Source: Prochlorococcus sp. AG-347-E23 (GTDB taxonomy: Bacteria > Cyanobacteriota > Cyanobacteriia > PCC-6307 > Cyanobiaceae). From it: 64,000 nucleotides of DNA. Where the stretch lies: positions 18,130 through 82,129 of the forward strand of contig QCBH01000005.1 in assembly GCA_003281685.1 (NCBI GenBank). The letters run 5' to 3'. The notes beneath the pieces were generated by a model that was given only the letters and a program-made list of their open reading frames with translations, searched no databases and was not told where the DNA came from. The position numbers and the translations under genes were made by a program. This document shows, one piece after another, positions 10,321-21,166 of the stretch (position 1 is the first letter of the stretch; the number at the start of each line of letters is the position of its first letter).

Positions 10321-11846
10321 TTATTATCTATTCCTTTAAAAACATTTGGAACATTTTGATCAGGCACAACTCTATGAGGGGCACCACTAAATATTTGTTC
10401 AAAATTAGAAAAAGAATCTTTTATTTCTGGGCCACTATTTGTAATGATAAATTCTCTGATTCGTTTATCATGCCATGATCCCCGCATTTTAAAAACATTT
10501 AAAGCTCGTGCCATCTCGCCTTTTATTTCTACATATTGAAGCAATAAAATTGTATCTGTAATTGTTGAGATATGAGAATCAGTTATAGAATGACTCCCCA
10601 TAAACTCCTCTGCAGTATTAGTAAAAAAGCCTGCTATCTCTTCTTGTTTTGTGTAGCCCGTAACAGCAATTACAAACTGTCTAAATGCATTCAAACTTAC
10701 ACCTCTAGCTAATGCAGAGAGAGAGTCAATTGCCATTCTTTTTGGTTTAAATTGATTAATTTGGGTTTTTATAATTTGTAAGTGATCTTCTAAACCAGTT
10801 GATTCAGGATATGCACAAATAATTTTCAATAACCCATCACTTTCCATTTTTTCAAAATCTATTCCCCAGCTAGTCGCATTCCTAAGTAATTGAGCCCTAG
10901 ATTCTTCATATGCAAAAAGTATTGCTCTTTCATTATTGTTATAAGCATCTTCAACAAATTTTGATACAAGCATCGTTTTGCCTGTGCCAGTAGCTCCAGT
11001 GGCAAGAATGATAGAATCTTGAAAATATCCTCCACCACACATATCATCAAGATCTTTAACTCCAGAGCTAATCCTAATATTTGAGGATCTTTGCGTTAAT
11101 CTCATTGCTCCTAGGGCAAACACGCTTATTCCATCCATCCCCATAGTAAATGGATATTCACCTTTCATATGAACAGTACCTCTTAACTTCAAAACTTCTA
11201 GAGTTCTTCTTCTCTTTTCTGACTCAAGAACATTTCTTAATAAGACAACATTATCAGATACAAATTCTTCTACTCCATATCTAGCAATTGGTCCGTAATC
11301 ATCAACCCTTTCTGTAGTCATAACAGTTGTAACACCTATTTCTTTTAATCTCGCTATCAATCTAAATATTTCTCTTCTAACAACGTAAATAGCATCATAC
11401 TGTTGAAAGACAGCAGTTATTGAATCTATTGCGACTCTTTTAGCTTTATATTTTCTAATTGCATAACTAATTCTCTCAATAAGACCAGACAAGTCAAAGT
11501 TACCCGCAACATCCTGTCCATCAGGGTCAGGAGAAGCATCCAAAATAAAAAGTTTATTTTGATCAATTAATTCTTGTAAATCCCAACCAAAACTAGCGGC
11601 ATTTCTAATAATATCTAAAGGTGATTCCTCAAATGTCACAAAGATTCCAGGCTCATCAAAATTACAAATTCCATGGTGTAAATATTGCAGTGAAAAAACA
11701 GTTTTACCTGTTCCTGATGTACCGCTAACGAGTGTACTTCGAGATACAGGCAATCCACCTCTACAAACATCATCAAAGCCCTCTATGCCAGTTGGTAATT
11801 TTTGTACTTGCATTTTATTTGATTTACCAAATTTCTTATCATTCAT
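10317..11846 (-). CDS. kaiC: Circadian clock ATPase/autokinase KaiC
   Basis: KaiC is the hexameric double RecA-fold clock protein. Both Walker A motifs are present: SGTSGTGKT (41-49, CI) and TGATGTGKT (283-291, CII). The CII autophosphorylation pair is retained as S427-T428 in HISTITDT. The protein is 509 residues, with a C-terminal tail slightly shorter than in Synechococcus elongatus and different in sequence; that tail is the KaiA-binding region where KaiA exists. The 3' end overlaps the convergent nblS gene by 4 bases. kaiB lies upstream, 70 bp away, in the same direction. Confidence 0.98.
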   Translation of the reverse strand: MNDKKFGKSNKMQVQKLPTGIEGFDDVCRGGLPVSRSTLVSGTSGTGKTVFSLQYLHHGICNFDEPGIFVTFEESPLDIIRNAASFGWDLQELIDQNKLFILDASPDPDGQDVAGNFDLSGLIERISYAIRKYKAKRVAIDSITAVFQQYDAIYVVRREIFRLIARLKEIGVTTVMTTERVDDYGPIARYGVEEFVSDNVVLLRNVLESEKRRRTLEVLKLRGTVHMKGEYPFTMGMDGISVFALGAMRLTQRSSNIRISSGVKDLDDMCGGGYFQDSIILATGATGTGKTMLVSKFVEDAYNNNERAILFAYEESRAQLLRNATSWGIDFEKMESDGLLKIICAYPESTGLEDHLQIIKTQINQFKPKRMAIDSLSALARGVSLNAFRQFVIAVTGYTKQEEIAGFFTNTAEEFMGSHSITDSHISTITDTILLLQYVEIKGEMARALNVFKMRGSWHDKRIREFIITNSGPEIKDSFSNFEQIFSGAPHRVVPDQNVPNVFKGIDNN

Positions 11847-11916
11847 AGTTTTGTGCTAGTTAAACAAAAATAAAATAAATTTAAAATTTATTTGAATTAT
11901 AAAAGTTTTAAATATA

Positions 11917-12234
11917 TTATTTATTTCCACTATATTCAGTTTCAGTTAATTCATCAAAAAGTAGATCTAAACCAATTAAAACTTTCTCTCTATCTGAAAG
12001 GTCACCTATTATTTTTCTCACTGGTGGCGGTAAAATTTTAGCTAAAGTTGGGGTGGCTAAAATCTTATCTTCTTCTGCAAGTTGTGGTTGCTTTAGTACA
12101 TCAATTACCTTCAAAGCATAAACTCCTTTGAATTCATTTTCTAGAATTTCTCTTAAAGTATTTAAAGCTCTCATTGAATTAGGAGTATTTCCAGCAACAT
12201 AAAGTTTTAAAATGTATGTTTTTCTTGCTGCCAT
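11917..12234 (-). CDS. kaiB: Circadian clock protein KaiB
   Basis: KaiB is a fold-switching thioredoxin-like protein that binds KaiC. The 105 residues start with the typical [16 protein letters not shown] and carry the [15 protein letters not shown] and [23 protein letters not shown] segments. It is first in the kaiB-kaiC unit. The 143-bp gap to the divergent rplU gene is where kaiA could be expected; no kaiA-like reading frame is present, as in other high-light Prochlorococcus. Confidence 0.98.
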   Translation of the reverse strand: MAARKTYILKLYVAGNTPNSMRALNTLREILENEFKGVYALKVIDVLKQPQLAEEDKILATPTLAKILPPPVRKIIGDLSDREKVLIGLDLLFDELTETEYSGNK

Positions 12235-12377
12235 TGTTATAGTTCCTGAATTGATATAAAAGATTTAGAACAAACCTTGACTTATTACACTACAAAATAA
12301 GAAAATATACAAACTACTATGATTGCTTATTTGGCTAAATCAAATTATCAATTTGAGCCTAATAGCGTCTTTAAGAT

Positions 12378-12818
12378 ATGACAAATTCAAAAAACTCTTC
12401 AAACAATTCTTTAAAAAGTAATGAATTGTACGCGATAGCAGAAACTTCGGGACAACAATTTTGGTTCGAGGTTAATAGATACTATGACATAGACAGATTA
12501 GATGCAAAAGAAAAAGATAAGATAACAATAGAAAAAGTTTTACTATTAAAAGACAAAGAATCTATCACTATTGGGAAACCTTACGTAAAGGACGCAAAAA
12601 TTGAATTAGAAGTAGTCTCCCATAAAAGAGATAAGAAAATTCTTGTATACAAAATGCGTCCGAAAAAAAAGACAAGAAGAAAAATGGGACACAGACAAGA
12701 ACTTACGAGAGTTATGGTAAAATCTATTTCAGTAGGCAAAAGTGCTCCTAAGTCTTCTTCAAAAAAAGAAACTGTTAAAAAGGAAGCTAAACCAAAATCC
12801 GTAAAATCTACAAATTAA
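12378..12818 (+). CDS. rplU: 50S ribosomal protein L21
   Basis: The core L21 sequence (residues ~15-115) has the typical opening YAIAETSGQQFWFE and the pattern KKKTRRKMGHRQ that contacts 23S rRNA. The C-terminal ~30 residues are a Lys/Ser-rich tail (many KSAP and KKE units), extending the protein to 146 residues, longer than the ~103 residues of E. coli; such tails are common in cyanobacterial L21. It is followed after 9 bases by rpmA, the conserved pairing. Confidence 0.97.
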   Translation: MTNSKNSSNNSLKSNELYAIAETSGQQFWFEVNRYYDIDRLDAKEKDKITIEKVLLLKDKESITIGKPYVKDAKIELEVVSHKRDKKILVYKMRPKKKTRRKMGHRQELTRVMVKSISVGKSAPKSSSKKETVKKEAKPKSVKSTN

Positions 12819-12827
12819 ACATTTCTA

Positions 12828-13088
12828 ATGGCACATAAAAAAGGAACAGGTTCTACAAGGAACGGTCGAGATTCAAACTCTAAAAGACTGGGTGTTAAAG
12901 CTTATGGTGGAGAAATAGTAACTGCAGGATCAATTTTAATTCGCCAAAGAGGTACATCATTTTTGCCAGGAAACAATGTTGGTAAAGGTAAAGATGACAC
13001 ACTTTTTGCACTAAAAGAAGGAACTGTAAGTTTCGAAAGCATTAAAAGAAATCTAAGAAATAGAAAAAGAGTTAATATAGTTATCTAA
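12828..13088 (+). CDS. rpmA: 50S ribosomal protein L27
   Basis: L27 sits at the peptidyl-transferase centre. The 86-residue sequence begins [16 protein letters not shown] and shows the [10 protein letters not shown] and [10 protein letters not shown] family signatures. There is no N-terminal propeptide of the Firmicutes kind. The 3' end overlaps the convergent methyltransferase gene by 8 bases. Confidence 0.98.
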   Translation: MAHKKGTGSTRNGRDSNSKRLGVKAYGGEIVTAGSILIRQRGTSFLPGNNVGKGKDDTLFALKEGTVSFESIKRNLRNRKRVNIVI

Positions 13089-13821
13089 TTTTCTTGTAAG
13101 CTCTTGTAGTTATAAGAATAGGATGAAAGACTTCTAAAAAATTTGCTTGAAGAGTCTCAAAAAACTTCTCAACAATTAGATTATCATCGATATGAAACGG
13201 ATATTCATTCTTATCTCCTTTGTAAAAATACCAATTGAATAGAGCAATAGAATTACTATCCATAATCTCACTGAAATTAGTAATTTGAGAAACTGGATCT
13301 TCAAGATGTTCCAAAACATCAAGACAAACTATCGTATCAAATTTCAATATTTTTGTATCTTGAATTGTCTTGCAAAAAGTAAGTTTTTTTTCGACTCCTA
13401 ATTTCTTAGCCCTGTACTCAACAAAATTTCTATTTGTTTGATTAATATCTACAAAAAACACATGCTCAACTTTTGAAGACATAGCGTTAGCTAATGCATG
13501 AGTACCAATACCTCCTCCAAAATCCAAAACCAAATCTCTAGAAAATCTCTGCTGAAGTTTTAAAGTATCAGCGATATAGTCTTTACTTGTAATATGCCAA
13601 GCAGCTAAATCAGCTACATGTCTATCTCCAACAATCTCAGTATAAAAATCTGAAACATCATTCAAAGCATCCCCGGGATGTGAATTCGCCAAATTCGTCT
13701 TTGCATTTGCAAGGACTTCATCTAAATCACATTCCCTGATAGATAAGTATTCCATTAAATGTGATTTCAAATTAAAAGCATTTTCTAAAAACTCTTCTAA
13801 AATATAACTATTACTTTTCAA
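13081..13821 (-). CDS. Class I SAM-dependent methyltransferase, substrate unknown
   Basis: Residues ~95-200 form a Rossmann methyltransferase domain: motif I is [12 protein letters not shown], followed by the acidic motif II region [10 protein letters not shown] and motif [16 protein letters not shown]. The preceding ~90 residues are helical and not assigned. The genomic setting (between rpmA and truB) does not identify the substrate, so only the enzymatic class is supported. Length is 246 residues. Confidence 0.75.
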   Translation of the reverse strand: MKSNSYILEEFLENAFNLKSHLMEYLSIRECDLDEVLANAKTNLANSHPGDALNDVSDFYTEIVGDRHVADLAAWHITSKDYIADTLKLQQRFSRDLVLDFGGGIGTHALANAMSSKVEHVFFVDINQTNRNFVEYRAKKLGVEKKLTFCKTIQDTKILKFDTIVCLDVLEHLEDPVSQITNFSEIMDSNSIALFNWYFYKGDKNEYPFHIDDNLIVEKFFETLQANFLEVFHPILITTRAYKKIR

Positions 13822-13897
13822 TTTCTTACTTTAAATTTTTAATATCAAAATCATAGAATGGTTATAAATCTTTCTCAAAGTATTCTTAATATTAAAA

Positions 13898-14821
13898 ATG
13901 AAAACTAAAGATGGATTTTTAGTAATTAATAAAGATAAAGGCTGTACCTCTCATGATTGTGTTAAACAAATAAGAAAGTTACTAAATACAAAAAAGGTAG
14001 GGCACACAGGAACTCTTGACCCAGAAGTTGTAGGAACATTACCAATCGCGATAGGCAGTGCAACAAGATTTATTCAATATCTTCCTCAGAGTAAAACTTA
14101 CATAGGACAAATTAAATTGGGAATAAGAACTAACACTGATGATATTCACGGAGAAATTCTTAATCAAAAAAGTTGGCCTAAACTCAGTTATGACAAATTA
14201 GATCAATACTTAAATAGATTTAGAGGAATTATTAAACAAATTCCGCCGCAAGTATCAAGCGTGCACGTTAATGGTGAGAGAGCTTATAAAAAATCTTTTA
14301 GAAATGAAATTTTTGAATTAGCTCCAAGAAGTGTAAAAGTAGACGAACTTACTTTAATGAAATGGGACCAAATAAAAGGAATTATAGAAATAAAAATCAA
14401 TTGTTCAGCTGGCACATATATAAGAGCAATTGCAAGAGATTTAGGAGAAATTCTTAATTCCGAAGGTTGCCTTCTACAACTAAAAAGAATTTCAGCCTGT
14501 GGCTTTGATGAACGAAACTCAATAAGGATATCTGATATCGAAAAAGAGAAAGGAAACAAAAATTCGAAAAATTTTATTATTCCAACAATTTCTGCTCTAA
14601 ATCATATTTCAACATTTGTCTTAAGTAATGAAGAACAAATCAATTTTTGGCAAACAGGCAGAGCAATTAAAGTTGATATTAATTACTTCAAGGAATGCAA
14701 GTCTTTTGATCATAAAAAACCCATAAAAGTAATAGATAAAAAACAAACACTACTTGGGATTGGCTTCTTAAATCAAGATCAATATATTATGTATCCAAAA
14801 TTAGTACTTAATGCTAAATAA
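13898..14821 (+). CDS. truB: tRNA pseudouridine-55 synthase TruB
   Basis: TruB converts U55 of the T-loop of tRNAs to pseudouridine. The catalytic motif [10 protein letters not shown] is at 33-42 with D41 as the nucleophile. The N-terminal [15 protein letters not shown] and the [15 protein letters not shown] segment are typical. Length (307) is normal. It converges with the SpoIID-domain gene, with three bases between the stop codons. Confidence 0.96.
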   Translation: MKTKDGFLVINKDKGCTSHDCVKQIRKLLNTKKVGHTGTLDPEVVGTLPIAIGSATRFIQYLPQSKTYIGQIKLGIRTNTDDIHGEILNQKSWPKLSYDKLDQYLNRFRGIIKQIPPQVSSVHVNGERAYKKSFRNEIFELAPRSVKVDELTLMKWDQIKGIIEIKINCSAGTYIRAIARDLGEILNSEGCLLQLKRISACGFDERNSIRISDIEKEKGNKNSKNFIIPTISALNHISTFVLSNEEQINFWQTGRAIKVDINYFKECKSFDHKKPIKVIDKKQTLLGIGFLNQDQYIMYPKLVLNAK

Positions 14822-14824
14822 CCT

Positions 14825-16000
14825 CTACAGGTAATCTTTTCTAAAAGGTTTAATCTGCACGCCCCTATAAAAATACTTTAATATTTTTTCAGCTTTTTGG
14901 CCTTTAGAGGCCATATATTTAGCACCCCATTGACTCATGCCAACTCCATGACCTGATCCCTGTCCAAAAACTATCAAACCTTTTTTTGTAGGAAATTTAT
15001 TATCAAATTCTTCCTCAAAAAATTTAAATCTCATAAAATTACTCTTAAGGCCCAATCTTTTTCTTAAAACTACCCCAGACATTTGCTCAAAACCATAAGT
15101 CCCAATAAGTTTTACATTTTTTACCCTCCCTGTATTAGTAATATCTAGAATCTCTATATTTTTTAAACCTCCAATCTTGGGAAATAAATTTGTTAATTCA
15201 TTACTCGAAAAAGTTTTTTGCCATTTAAATTTTGGATTATTTTGATCAAAATCTCTCACACTAGATAAATACGAATATTTATTCTTCCATACATCCTGAC
15301 TATTTTCTGTCATCCCGCCGGAACTGCTATGAAACAAAGCATTAATTAATTTATTGTTATGCGTCAAAACCAAAGATCTTGTATTTTTAACGGCTCTGAT
15401 AGTTTTATAAGTACTAGACTCCAAGCCATTATAGACTTGATTTTTCTGGGTCGAATCGATATCAAATAAATTATTCCCCTTTTGCTTCAAAGCATAAGTT
15501 CTTGAGGCAATTGCTTGTGCCTTTAATGCTTCAATAGGCCATTTTGTTGGCATCTCTGAGCCGACGACACTACTTAGGTATTTTTCTATTCCTAAAACAT
15601 TCACTACCAATATTTCAGAATCAAATACAAAGAGATTAAGCTTTCCAGAAAATCTCTTCTGCCCTACCCATATACCTCTTCCATCAGAAGATCTAACTTG
15701 AAATTTTTGATTACTTTTTAAGTTATATTTTTTTTGTTTATTTTTATCAAAATACAAAATTTTTCTATTTTTCTCATTTTTCAAAGTTAAGCCTTTTATT
15801 TTTTTACTTGAAAAAAATTTACCTTCTATGGTTAAAGGGATTGATCTATCTGATCTGATCCTTAAATTGTTATTTTTTGATATCAAAACTCTAATTATCG
15901 GCTCTCTAGATGCAAAAACACTTTCACTCTGAAAAATACAAATAAATAAAAAACTAATCAGGCAACATTTACTATAATTTTTTTTTAATATAAGTATCAC
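14825..16000 (-). CDS. SpoIID/LytB-domain exported protein
   Basis: SpoIID-domain proteins bind or cleave peptidoglycan glycans (amidase enhancer/lytic transglycosylase family). There is a hydrophobic leader at ~8-30. The domain shows SEMPTKWPIEALKAQAIAS and, towards the C-terminus, the GQGSGHGVGMSQWGA signature that defines the family. Length is 391 residues. A role in cell-wall remodelling is inferred from the family; cyanobacteria do not sporulate. Confidence 0.85.
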   Translation of the reverse strand: MILILKKNYSKCCLISFLFICIFQSESVFASREPIIRVLISKNNNLRIRSDRSIPLTIEGKFFSSKKIKGLTLKNEKNRKILYFDKNKQKKYNLKSNQKFQVRSSDGRGIWVGQKRFSGKLNLFVFDSEILVVNVLGIEKYLSSVVGSEMPTKWPIEALKAQAIASRTYALKQKGNNLFDIDSTQKNQVYNGLESSTYKTIRAVKNTRSLVLTHNNKLINALFHSSSGGMTENSQDVWKNKYSYLSSVRDFDQNNPKFKWQKTFSSNELTNLFPKIGGLKNIEILDITNTGRVKNVKLIGTYGFEQMSGVVLRKRLGLKSNFMRFKFFEEEFDNKFPTKKGLIVFGQGSGHGVGMSQWGAKYMASKGQKAEKILKYFYRGVQIKPFRKDYL

Positions 16001-16088
16001 TTTGTTTAAAAACGGATGCTTAATTTGCCTAAGTTTGACTAAAAGTCTAGATTTAATCCAGATATAAAAATAAAAATATCATAAATAA

Positions 16089-17027
16089 GTGAATATCACC
16101 TTCTTAGGAACAAGCTCAGGAGTCCCATCCCTAACGAGAAATGTTTCTTCCCTAGCACTAAAATTATCACAGTCATCAGAAGTTTGGCTTTTTGATTGCG
16201 GAGAGGGAACTCAACATCAAATAATGAAAAGTAATATTAAATCTTCGCAAATCAAGAAAATATTTATTACGCATATGCATGGAGATCATATTTATGGTTT
16301 ACCTGGACTTTTAGCTAGCTTAGGATTATCAGGGAATAGTAAGGGAATTGAAATTTACGGTCCTTCAGAGTTGCAAAGTTTTATAATTTCTTCACTTAAA
16401 AGCAGTTTTTGCAAACTAACGTTCCCATTGCATTTTGTGGAAGTTGAAAATTTTGCAACAAAAAATAAAATTTTATTTGAAAACAAAAAAATAAAAGTAA
16501 ACTGCGTCTGCCTTAAACATAAAATACCTGCTTATGGTTATCGAGTGAGTGAAAAAGATAAGCCAGGTATTTTTGATATCAAAAAAGCAGAGTGCCTAAA
16601 AATAGCGCCAGGACCAATTTATTCAGAACTGCAAAAAGGTAAAAAAGTCGTATTAGCGGATGGTAGGACATTCGATGGGAAAGAATTCTGTGGACCTCCT
16701 AGGAAGGGTAAAAGTTTTGTTTATTGCACAGATACGGTCTTTAGCGAATCAGCTGTTTCACTATCAAAAAATGCCGATTTACTCGTACATGAATCGACTT
16801 TTTCAGAGAAGGATGAAAGCATGGCCTACGAAAAATTACATTCCACAACAATCATGGCTGCCAAAACAGCATTATTATCTAACACAAAAAAATTAATTAT
16901 TACTCATTTAAGTCCAAGATACACTAATAAAAATGCAGTTAAGCCAAGCGATTTGCTTCAAGAGGCTCAAAAAGTTTTTCCAAATACCCAGCTTGCAAAA
17001 GATTTTCTAACGGCAGAAATAAAATAA
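16089..17027 (+). CDS. rnz: Ribonuclease Z (tRNA 3' processing)
   Basis: RNase Z is the metallo-beta-lactamase-fold endonuclease that removes 3' trailers of tRNA precursors. The zinc motif THMHGDHIYGLPG is present near residue 60, with the later HKIPAYGYR exosite-like region, DT in VYCTDTVF and HLSPRY. Length (312) fits the short form. The start is GTG at 16089, giving the standard opening MNITFLGTSSG. Confidence 0.95.
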   Translation: MNITFLGTSSGVPSLTRNVSSLALKLSQSSEVWLFDCGEGTQHQIMKSNIKSSQIKKIFITHMHGDHIYGLPGLLASLGLSGNSKGIEIYGPSELQSFIISSLKSSFCKLTFPLHFVEVENFATKNKILFENKKIKVNCVCLKHKIPAYGYRVSEKDKPGIFDIKKAECLKIAPGPIYSELQKGKKVVLADGRTFDGKEFCGPPRKGKSFVYCTDTVFSESAVSLSKNADLLVHESTFSEKDESMAYEKLHSTTIMAAKTALLSNTKKLIITHLSPRYTNKNAVKPSDLLQEAQKVFPNTQLAKDFLTAEIK

Positions 17028-17059
17028 ACTGCAACAGTTCGTGAGAAGAAGGGTCGCAA

Positions 17060-17662
17060 ATGACCAACCCATGGAATAATAGTCATAGGTTTTCTATATT
17101 GATGTTGATCGAAATGGTTTCTATTTTTTCATCACTACATAAGTCTTGTAAAAGACTATTTATTTTTCTTCCATTAATTATTGGTTTACTAATTAATCCA
17201 ATCACTGCAAACGCACTCTATCCTAGTGATCCGTCATCAGTGGACGTACTAAAAGATGATCTTCACGGTGCCGACCTTCATAATACTGAATATGTTAAAT
17301 ATGATCTATCTAATCAAGATTTAGGAGAAGCTAATCTTCAAGGCGCATATATGAGCGTAACAACTGCAAAAAACTCTAGTTTTAAAGGCGCAAATATGAC
17401 GGATCTTATTGCATATGCAACACGCTTTGATAATGCGGATTTTACAGATGCAAATCTCACTAATGGTGAGCTAATGAAAAGTGTTTTTGATGGAGCAATT
17501 ATTGATGGAGCAGACTTTACCGATGCGAATCTTGATCTTTCTCAAAGAAAATCCTTATGTGAAAGAGCTAGTGGAACTAATTCACAAACTGGAGTTGACA
17601 CAATTGATAGTCTTGAATGCACCGGCTTAAAAGGTTATATGCCTCCAAAACCAAAGGCATAA
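17060..17662 (+). CDS. Pentapeptide-repeat protein, probably lumenal
   Basis: The N-terminus has a hydrophobic leader (~35-50) ending in an ANA-like cleavage site, suggesting the thylakoid lumen or periplasm. Then come A(D/N)LXX pentapeptide repeats from ~70 to 160 (such as LHGAD, LGEANLQGA, FKGANM, ADFTDANL), which form a right-handed quadrilateral beta-helix. A pair of cysteines closes the C-terminal region. In-frame ATG codons at 17102 and 17114 are alternative starts; 17114 would give a more standard leader. The molecular role is unknown. Confidence 0.75.
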   Translation: MTNPWNNSHRFSILMLIEMVSIFSSLHKSCKRLFIFLPLIIGLLINPITANALYPSDPSSVDVLKDDLHGADLHNTEYVKYDLSNQDLGEANLQGAYMSVTTAKNSSFKGANMTDLIAYATRFDNADFTDANLTNGELMKSVFDGAIIDGADFTDANLDLSQRKSLCERASGTNSQTGVDTIDSLECTGLKGYMPPKPKA

Positions 17663-17671
17663 TATTTAAAG

Positions 17672-18040
17672 CTAACTAACTTCATAAGGGGAGATATTAC
17701 CAGGTTCTTTGGAGCCTGGTTTTTTGCTATACCACCATTCTTGTATATCAGAAGAAAATTTCTTTGCAAAAAGAGTTATAACTGTCTCAACAGGTTTTGA
17801 TCCAGGCTCCAAAATCTGTACTGAGTAAGATGGGCATTTTCTTGAAGCCATATCAGCAACGAACCTAGAACCTATCCTTCTCCAACTAGGCTCCTTACTT
17901 CTCCAAGCGAGCCTTGAGCAGGGCCAAGGTAACTCTTCCCTATCGTAAAGTCTGCAACATGGTCCAATTACCTTATAGCTATACTGACCTCCATAACTTG
18001 ATTGCACACTGCCAGTCTTGAAAAATTCAAATTTATTCAT
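17672..18040 (-). CDS. Conserved-looking hypothetical protein, 122 aa
   Basis: I do not recognise a domain with confidence. The sequence is rich in Ser, Trp and Cys (PCCRLYDREELPWPCSRLAW) and looks compact and soluble. It lies between a convergent pentapeptide gene and petF, separated from petF by the terminator at 18043-18072. Codon use matches the neighbours, so it is probably a genuine cyanobacterial gene of unknown function. Confidence 0.65.
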   Translation of the reverse strand: MNKFEFFKTGSVQSSYGGQYSYKVIGPCCRLYDREELPWPCSRLAWRSKEPSWRRIGSRFVADMASRKCPSYSVQILEPGSKPVETVITLFAKKFSSDIQEWWYSKKPGSKEPGNISPYEVS

Positions 18041-18042
18041 TC

Positions 18043-18072
18043 AAAAAAAAAGCCACCTTCATAGAGGGTGGC
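18043..18072 (-). terminator. Intrinsic terminator downstream of petF
   Basis: On the minus strand GCCACC and GGTGGC form a stem around a short loop (18052-18072), followed by a run of nine T (A on the plus strand, 18043-18051). This is a textbook Rho-independent terminator ending the petF transcript. Confidence 0.85.
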
Positions 18073-18117
18073 AGAGAAATAATGAATAATCAACTTAGAA
18101 AAGTTAATTTTTTATAA

Positions 18118-18417
18118 TTAATACAATTCTTCCTCAGCATGAGTTGTAATTGTTACGTCAGATGTTGGATAAGCAACACATGTGAGTACAAAACCAGCTT
18201 CTAATTGATCATCATCCAAGAAACTTTGATCTGATTGATCAACACTTCCAGAAGTAACTTTTCCAGCACATGTTGAACACGCTCCAGCTCTGCAGGAGTA
18301 AGGAAGGTCAATGCCTTGTTCTTCAGCAGCATCTAGAATGTACTGGTCATCAGGTACTTCAATAGTTGAATTGAGACCTTCACCTTCGCCGATTAGTGTA
18401 ACTTTGTAAGAAGCCAT
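18118..18417 (-). CDS. petF: Plant-type [2Fe-2S] ferredoxin
   Basis: The 99-residue protein is the soluble electron carrier that takes electrons from photosystem I. Cluster ligands are C42, C47, C50 and C80 in the patterns [11 protein letters not shown] and LTCVAYP. The acidic C-terminus (EEELY) is typical of photosynthetic ferredoxins. It is monocistronic, ending at the terminator at 18043-18072. Confidence 0.97.
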   Translation of the reverse strand: MASYKVTLIGEGEGLNSTIEVPDDQYILDAAEEQGIDLPYSCRAGACSTCAGKVTSGSVDQSDQSFLDDDQLEAGFVLTCVAYPTSDVTITTHAEEELY

Positions 18418-18551
18418 TTAAATAAAAAATTGTTGGTAATTAATACCTATCAAATACATTTTTAACATCGATTGAGTCGATATGTGAGATTTTGAAGTAA
18501 AAAATGACACAATAAAATGTATTAAAGAGTATTCATAAGAAAAACTTATAC

Positions 18552-19463
18552 TTAGGATGGATCGCTGGTTTTTTTCGCAGAAATACAAGCCCAATCTTTT
18601 CTAGTTGATACATCCAACAATTTCAAGTCATTCTGGATAAGTTTTTTTATAATTTCATCTTTTTGAGAATTCAAAATTCCACTGAAAATGACTTCCCCAT
18701 TATCTCTCAAGCACTTATAAATATTTGGAATCATTTCTCTTATTACTTCTGCAAGAATATTGCATAAAACAAAATCAAATTGTTTGAGTTTATTTTTGGA
18801 AATTACCTCATTAAAAGATCCCAAATATGTATTTAAATTTTTTAAATTACCGAAATTCAGTTGAAAATTAGAGTTAGTTGAATTAATAGCTAAATAATCA
18901 TTATCTACTGCAAAAACATCTTTAGCGCCAAGCAATCTTGCGGCGACACTCAAAATCCCACTACCACTCCCAATATCTAATACCTTTTTATCAGAAAATA
19001 AAATATTCTCCATTCTTTCCAAGCAAAGATAAGTAGAAGGGTGACTTCCTGTACCAAAAGCTGCTCCTGGATCAATTTTTATGATTTTTTTATCTTTAAA
19101 TTTTTCATTTAGATTTATCCAACAGGGCAATATTAAAAAATGATTTCCTATCAATTCAGGTCCCCAATATTTCTTCCAGCTTGTTAACCAATCCTCCTCT
19201 TTAATAATACTCCATTCAAAAAATTGATTGTTAGGGGCATTAATATTTAGAAGTTTACTAATTATTTTTTCAAACTCACTTTTAGAACTTTCGCCCCAAT
19301 CATCAATTGGAAGCCATATATTCACTTCTTTTTTATTTTCATTTTTAATTAAATATTCAAATGAGAAACTAAATATTCCCAGCTCATTTAATTTCCAAAT
19401 AATAATTTCTTCCAAATCACTTTCAATCAGAAAAGTTAGTTTATACCAATCTTTAATTACCAT
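18552..19463 (-). CDS. prmA: Ribosomal protein L11 methyltransferase PrmA
   Basis: PrmA trimethylates ribosomal protein L11. The C-terminal two thirds carry the SAM motif [14 protein letters not shown] and the preceding [14 protein letters not shown], which together are diagnostic. The [11 protein letters not shown] and [10 protein letters not shown] segments also match. The N-terminal ~95 residues correspond to the L11-recognition domain and are more divergent. It starts 17 bases downstream of serA and is likely co-transcribed. Confidence 0.93.
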   Translation of the reverse strand: MVIKDWYKLTFLIESDLEEIIIWKLNELGIFSFSFEYLIKNENKKEVNIWLPIDDWGESSKSEFEKIISKLLNINAPNNQFFEWSIIKEEDWLTSWKKYWGPELIGNHFLILPCWINLNEKFKDKKIIKIDPGAAFGTGSHPSTYLCLERMENILFSDKKVLDIGSGSGILSVAARLLGAKDVFAVDNDYLAINSTNSNFQLNFGNLKNLNTYLGSFNEVISKNKLKQFDFVLCNILAEVIREMIPNIYKCLRDNGEVIFSGILNSQKDEIIKKLIQNDLKLLDVSTRKDWACISAKKTSDPS

Positions 19464-19480
19464 TAACCAAGAAAATCTTT

Positions 19481-21067
19481 TTATAAAGTTACTGGATTAG
19501 CGTTAGTAATTCCCTCAACTTCAATAATGGTATCAAGTAACTTATTAGGTATTGGATCATCAATACTTAGAACCATAACAGCTTCCCCTCTAACAATTTT
19601 GCGCCCAACTTGCATTGAGGCAATATTTACATTGTTGCTACCTAATAAGGAACCCAACTTGCCAATAATACCCGGCATATCTCTGTGCCTAGTAACCAAC
19701 ATATATCTGCTTGGCGATACGTTAACTGGGTATTGATCAATACTAATAATTCTTAATTCTCCATCAGCGAAAATACTTCCTGCTACGCTATGGTCTCCAT
19801 TATCTCCATAAGTAGTTAACTGAAGCGAGCCACTTGCAAATTCAGGTCTTGCCTCATCTTTACTTTCGACAACTGTAATGCCCCTAGAATCTGCTTCCAG
19901 AGAGGCATTCACATAATTGATCCTATCTCCCAAAGCTTTACTTAGAAGGCCTTTTAAACTAGCTATTATTAATGGTTGGGAAGGATGTTGCACAAATTCG
20001 CCTTGAAGCTTCACCTCTAGTTTTTGAATCTGTCCACCTGAAAGCTGGCTTATAAGCAAACCCATTGTTTCAGCCAACTGCAAATGAGGTTTTAGACTAT
20101 CCATAATATCTGGGCTCAAACCTGGTATGTTTACTGCAGTTCTTGCAGATAAACCAAGCAAGACATCTCTTATTTGTTCTGCGACATCAACAGCTACATT
20201 TTCTTGAGCTTCCCGAGTAGATGCTCCTAAGTGAGGGGTAAGAATAAGATTCTTTTCAACCTTCAAGAGTGGTGAATTAGATTCCAAAGGTTCTTTAGAA
20301 AAGACATCTATTGCAGCGCCTCCAATCAATGATTTATTTAAAGCTTCTGATAATGCCTCTTCATCAATCAAGCCTCCTCGAGCACAATTAATTAATTTTG
20401 CGCTGCTTTTCATACTTTTAAGCACATCTATATTTACCAAATTCTCTGTCTCTGGAGTGCGAGGCAAATGCAAAGTTACATAATCGGATTGTTGGAATAA
20501 ATCTTGCAGTTCAGAAAGTTTAACTTGTATTTGTTGAGCTCTTTCATTTGAAACAAAGGGATCATATCCGAAAACTTCCATTCCCAATGCATTAGCAACT
20601 TTCGCTACATGAGCACCAATTTTTCCTAAACCTACTACACCTAATTTTTTCATATAAAGCTCATTCCCAACAAATTTCTTTCTTTCCCATTTACCTGACA
20701 AAGTACTACTATTAGCAACTGGAATATGTCTAGATAAGGCCAACATCATAGCTATAGTATGCTCTGCAGCAGCTATCGTGTTACCTCCTGGAGAATTAAC
20801 AACAAGAACTCCTTTTTGCGTAGCAGCCTTAACATCTACATTATCTACTCCAACTCCTGCTCTTCCAATAATTCTCAGTTTACTTGAAGAGTTAATAATT
20901 TCTTCAGTCACTTGAGTACCAGAGCGAATCATTAAAGCATCATAATCTCCAATTATTGAAGCCAACTCAGATTCTGAGATTCCTATCTTCTGATCAACCT
21001 GAGCAACTTGTGAAAGAATATCGATTCCTGTTTGATCAATTGGATCTGTAATGAGAACTTTTGTCAT
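19481..21067 (-). CDS. serA: D-3-phosphoglycerate dehydrogenase SerA
   Basis: SerA starts serine synthesis by oxidising 3-phosphoglycerate. The 528-residue long form has the NAD motif [13 protein letters not shown] near 145-157, the catalytic region [13 protein letters not shown] and HLGAST, an intervening domain, and a C-terminal ACT domain (~450-528, [18 protein letters not shown]) for serine feedback. All these parts are intact. Confidence 0.97.
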   Translation of the reverse strand: MTKVLITDPIDQTGIDILSQVAQVDQKIGISESELASIIGDYDALMIRSGTQVTEEIINSSSKLRIIGRAGVGVDNVDVKAATQKGVLVVNSPGGNTIAAAEHTIAMMLALSRHIPVANSSTLSGKWERKKFVGNELYMKKLGVVGLGKIGAHVAKVANALGMEVFGYDPFVSNERAQQIQVKLSELQDLFQQSDYVTLHLPRTPETENLVNIDVLKSMKSSAKLINCARGGLIDEEALSEALNKSLIGGAAIDVFSKEPLESNSPLLKVEKNLILTPHLGASTREAQENVAVDVAEQIRDVLLGLSARTAVNIPGLSPDIMDSLKPHLQLAETMGLLISQLSGGQIQKLEVKLQGEFVQHPSQPLIIASLKGLLSKALGDRINYVNASLEADSRGITVVESKDEARPEFASGSLQLTTYGDNGDHSVAGSIFADGELRIISIDQYPVNVSPSRYMLVTRHRDMPGIIGKLGSLLGSNNVNIASMQVGRKIVRGEAVMVLSIDDPIPNKLLDTIIEVEGITNANPVTL

Positions 21068-21166
21068 TTAAGATTGGTTCTTTAATCTTTTACTTTAACT
21101 TAATCTATAGTGTAAGTATCTTATTTTATTAATTTGAATAACACACAAACAGTTGAGGATTAAATT

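Noticed and set aside
12235..12377. Possible kaiA remnant between kaiB and rplU
   Set aside because: I see no reading frame or degraded sequence that resembles KaiA in either strand; 143 bp is too short to hold more than a scrap.
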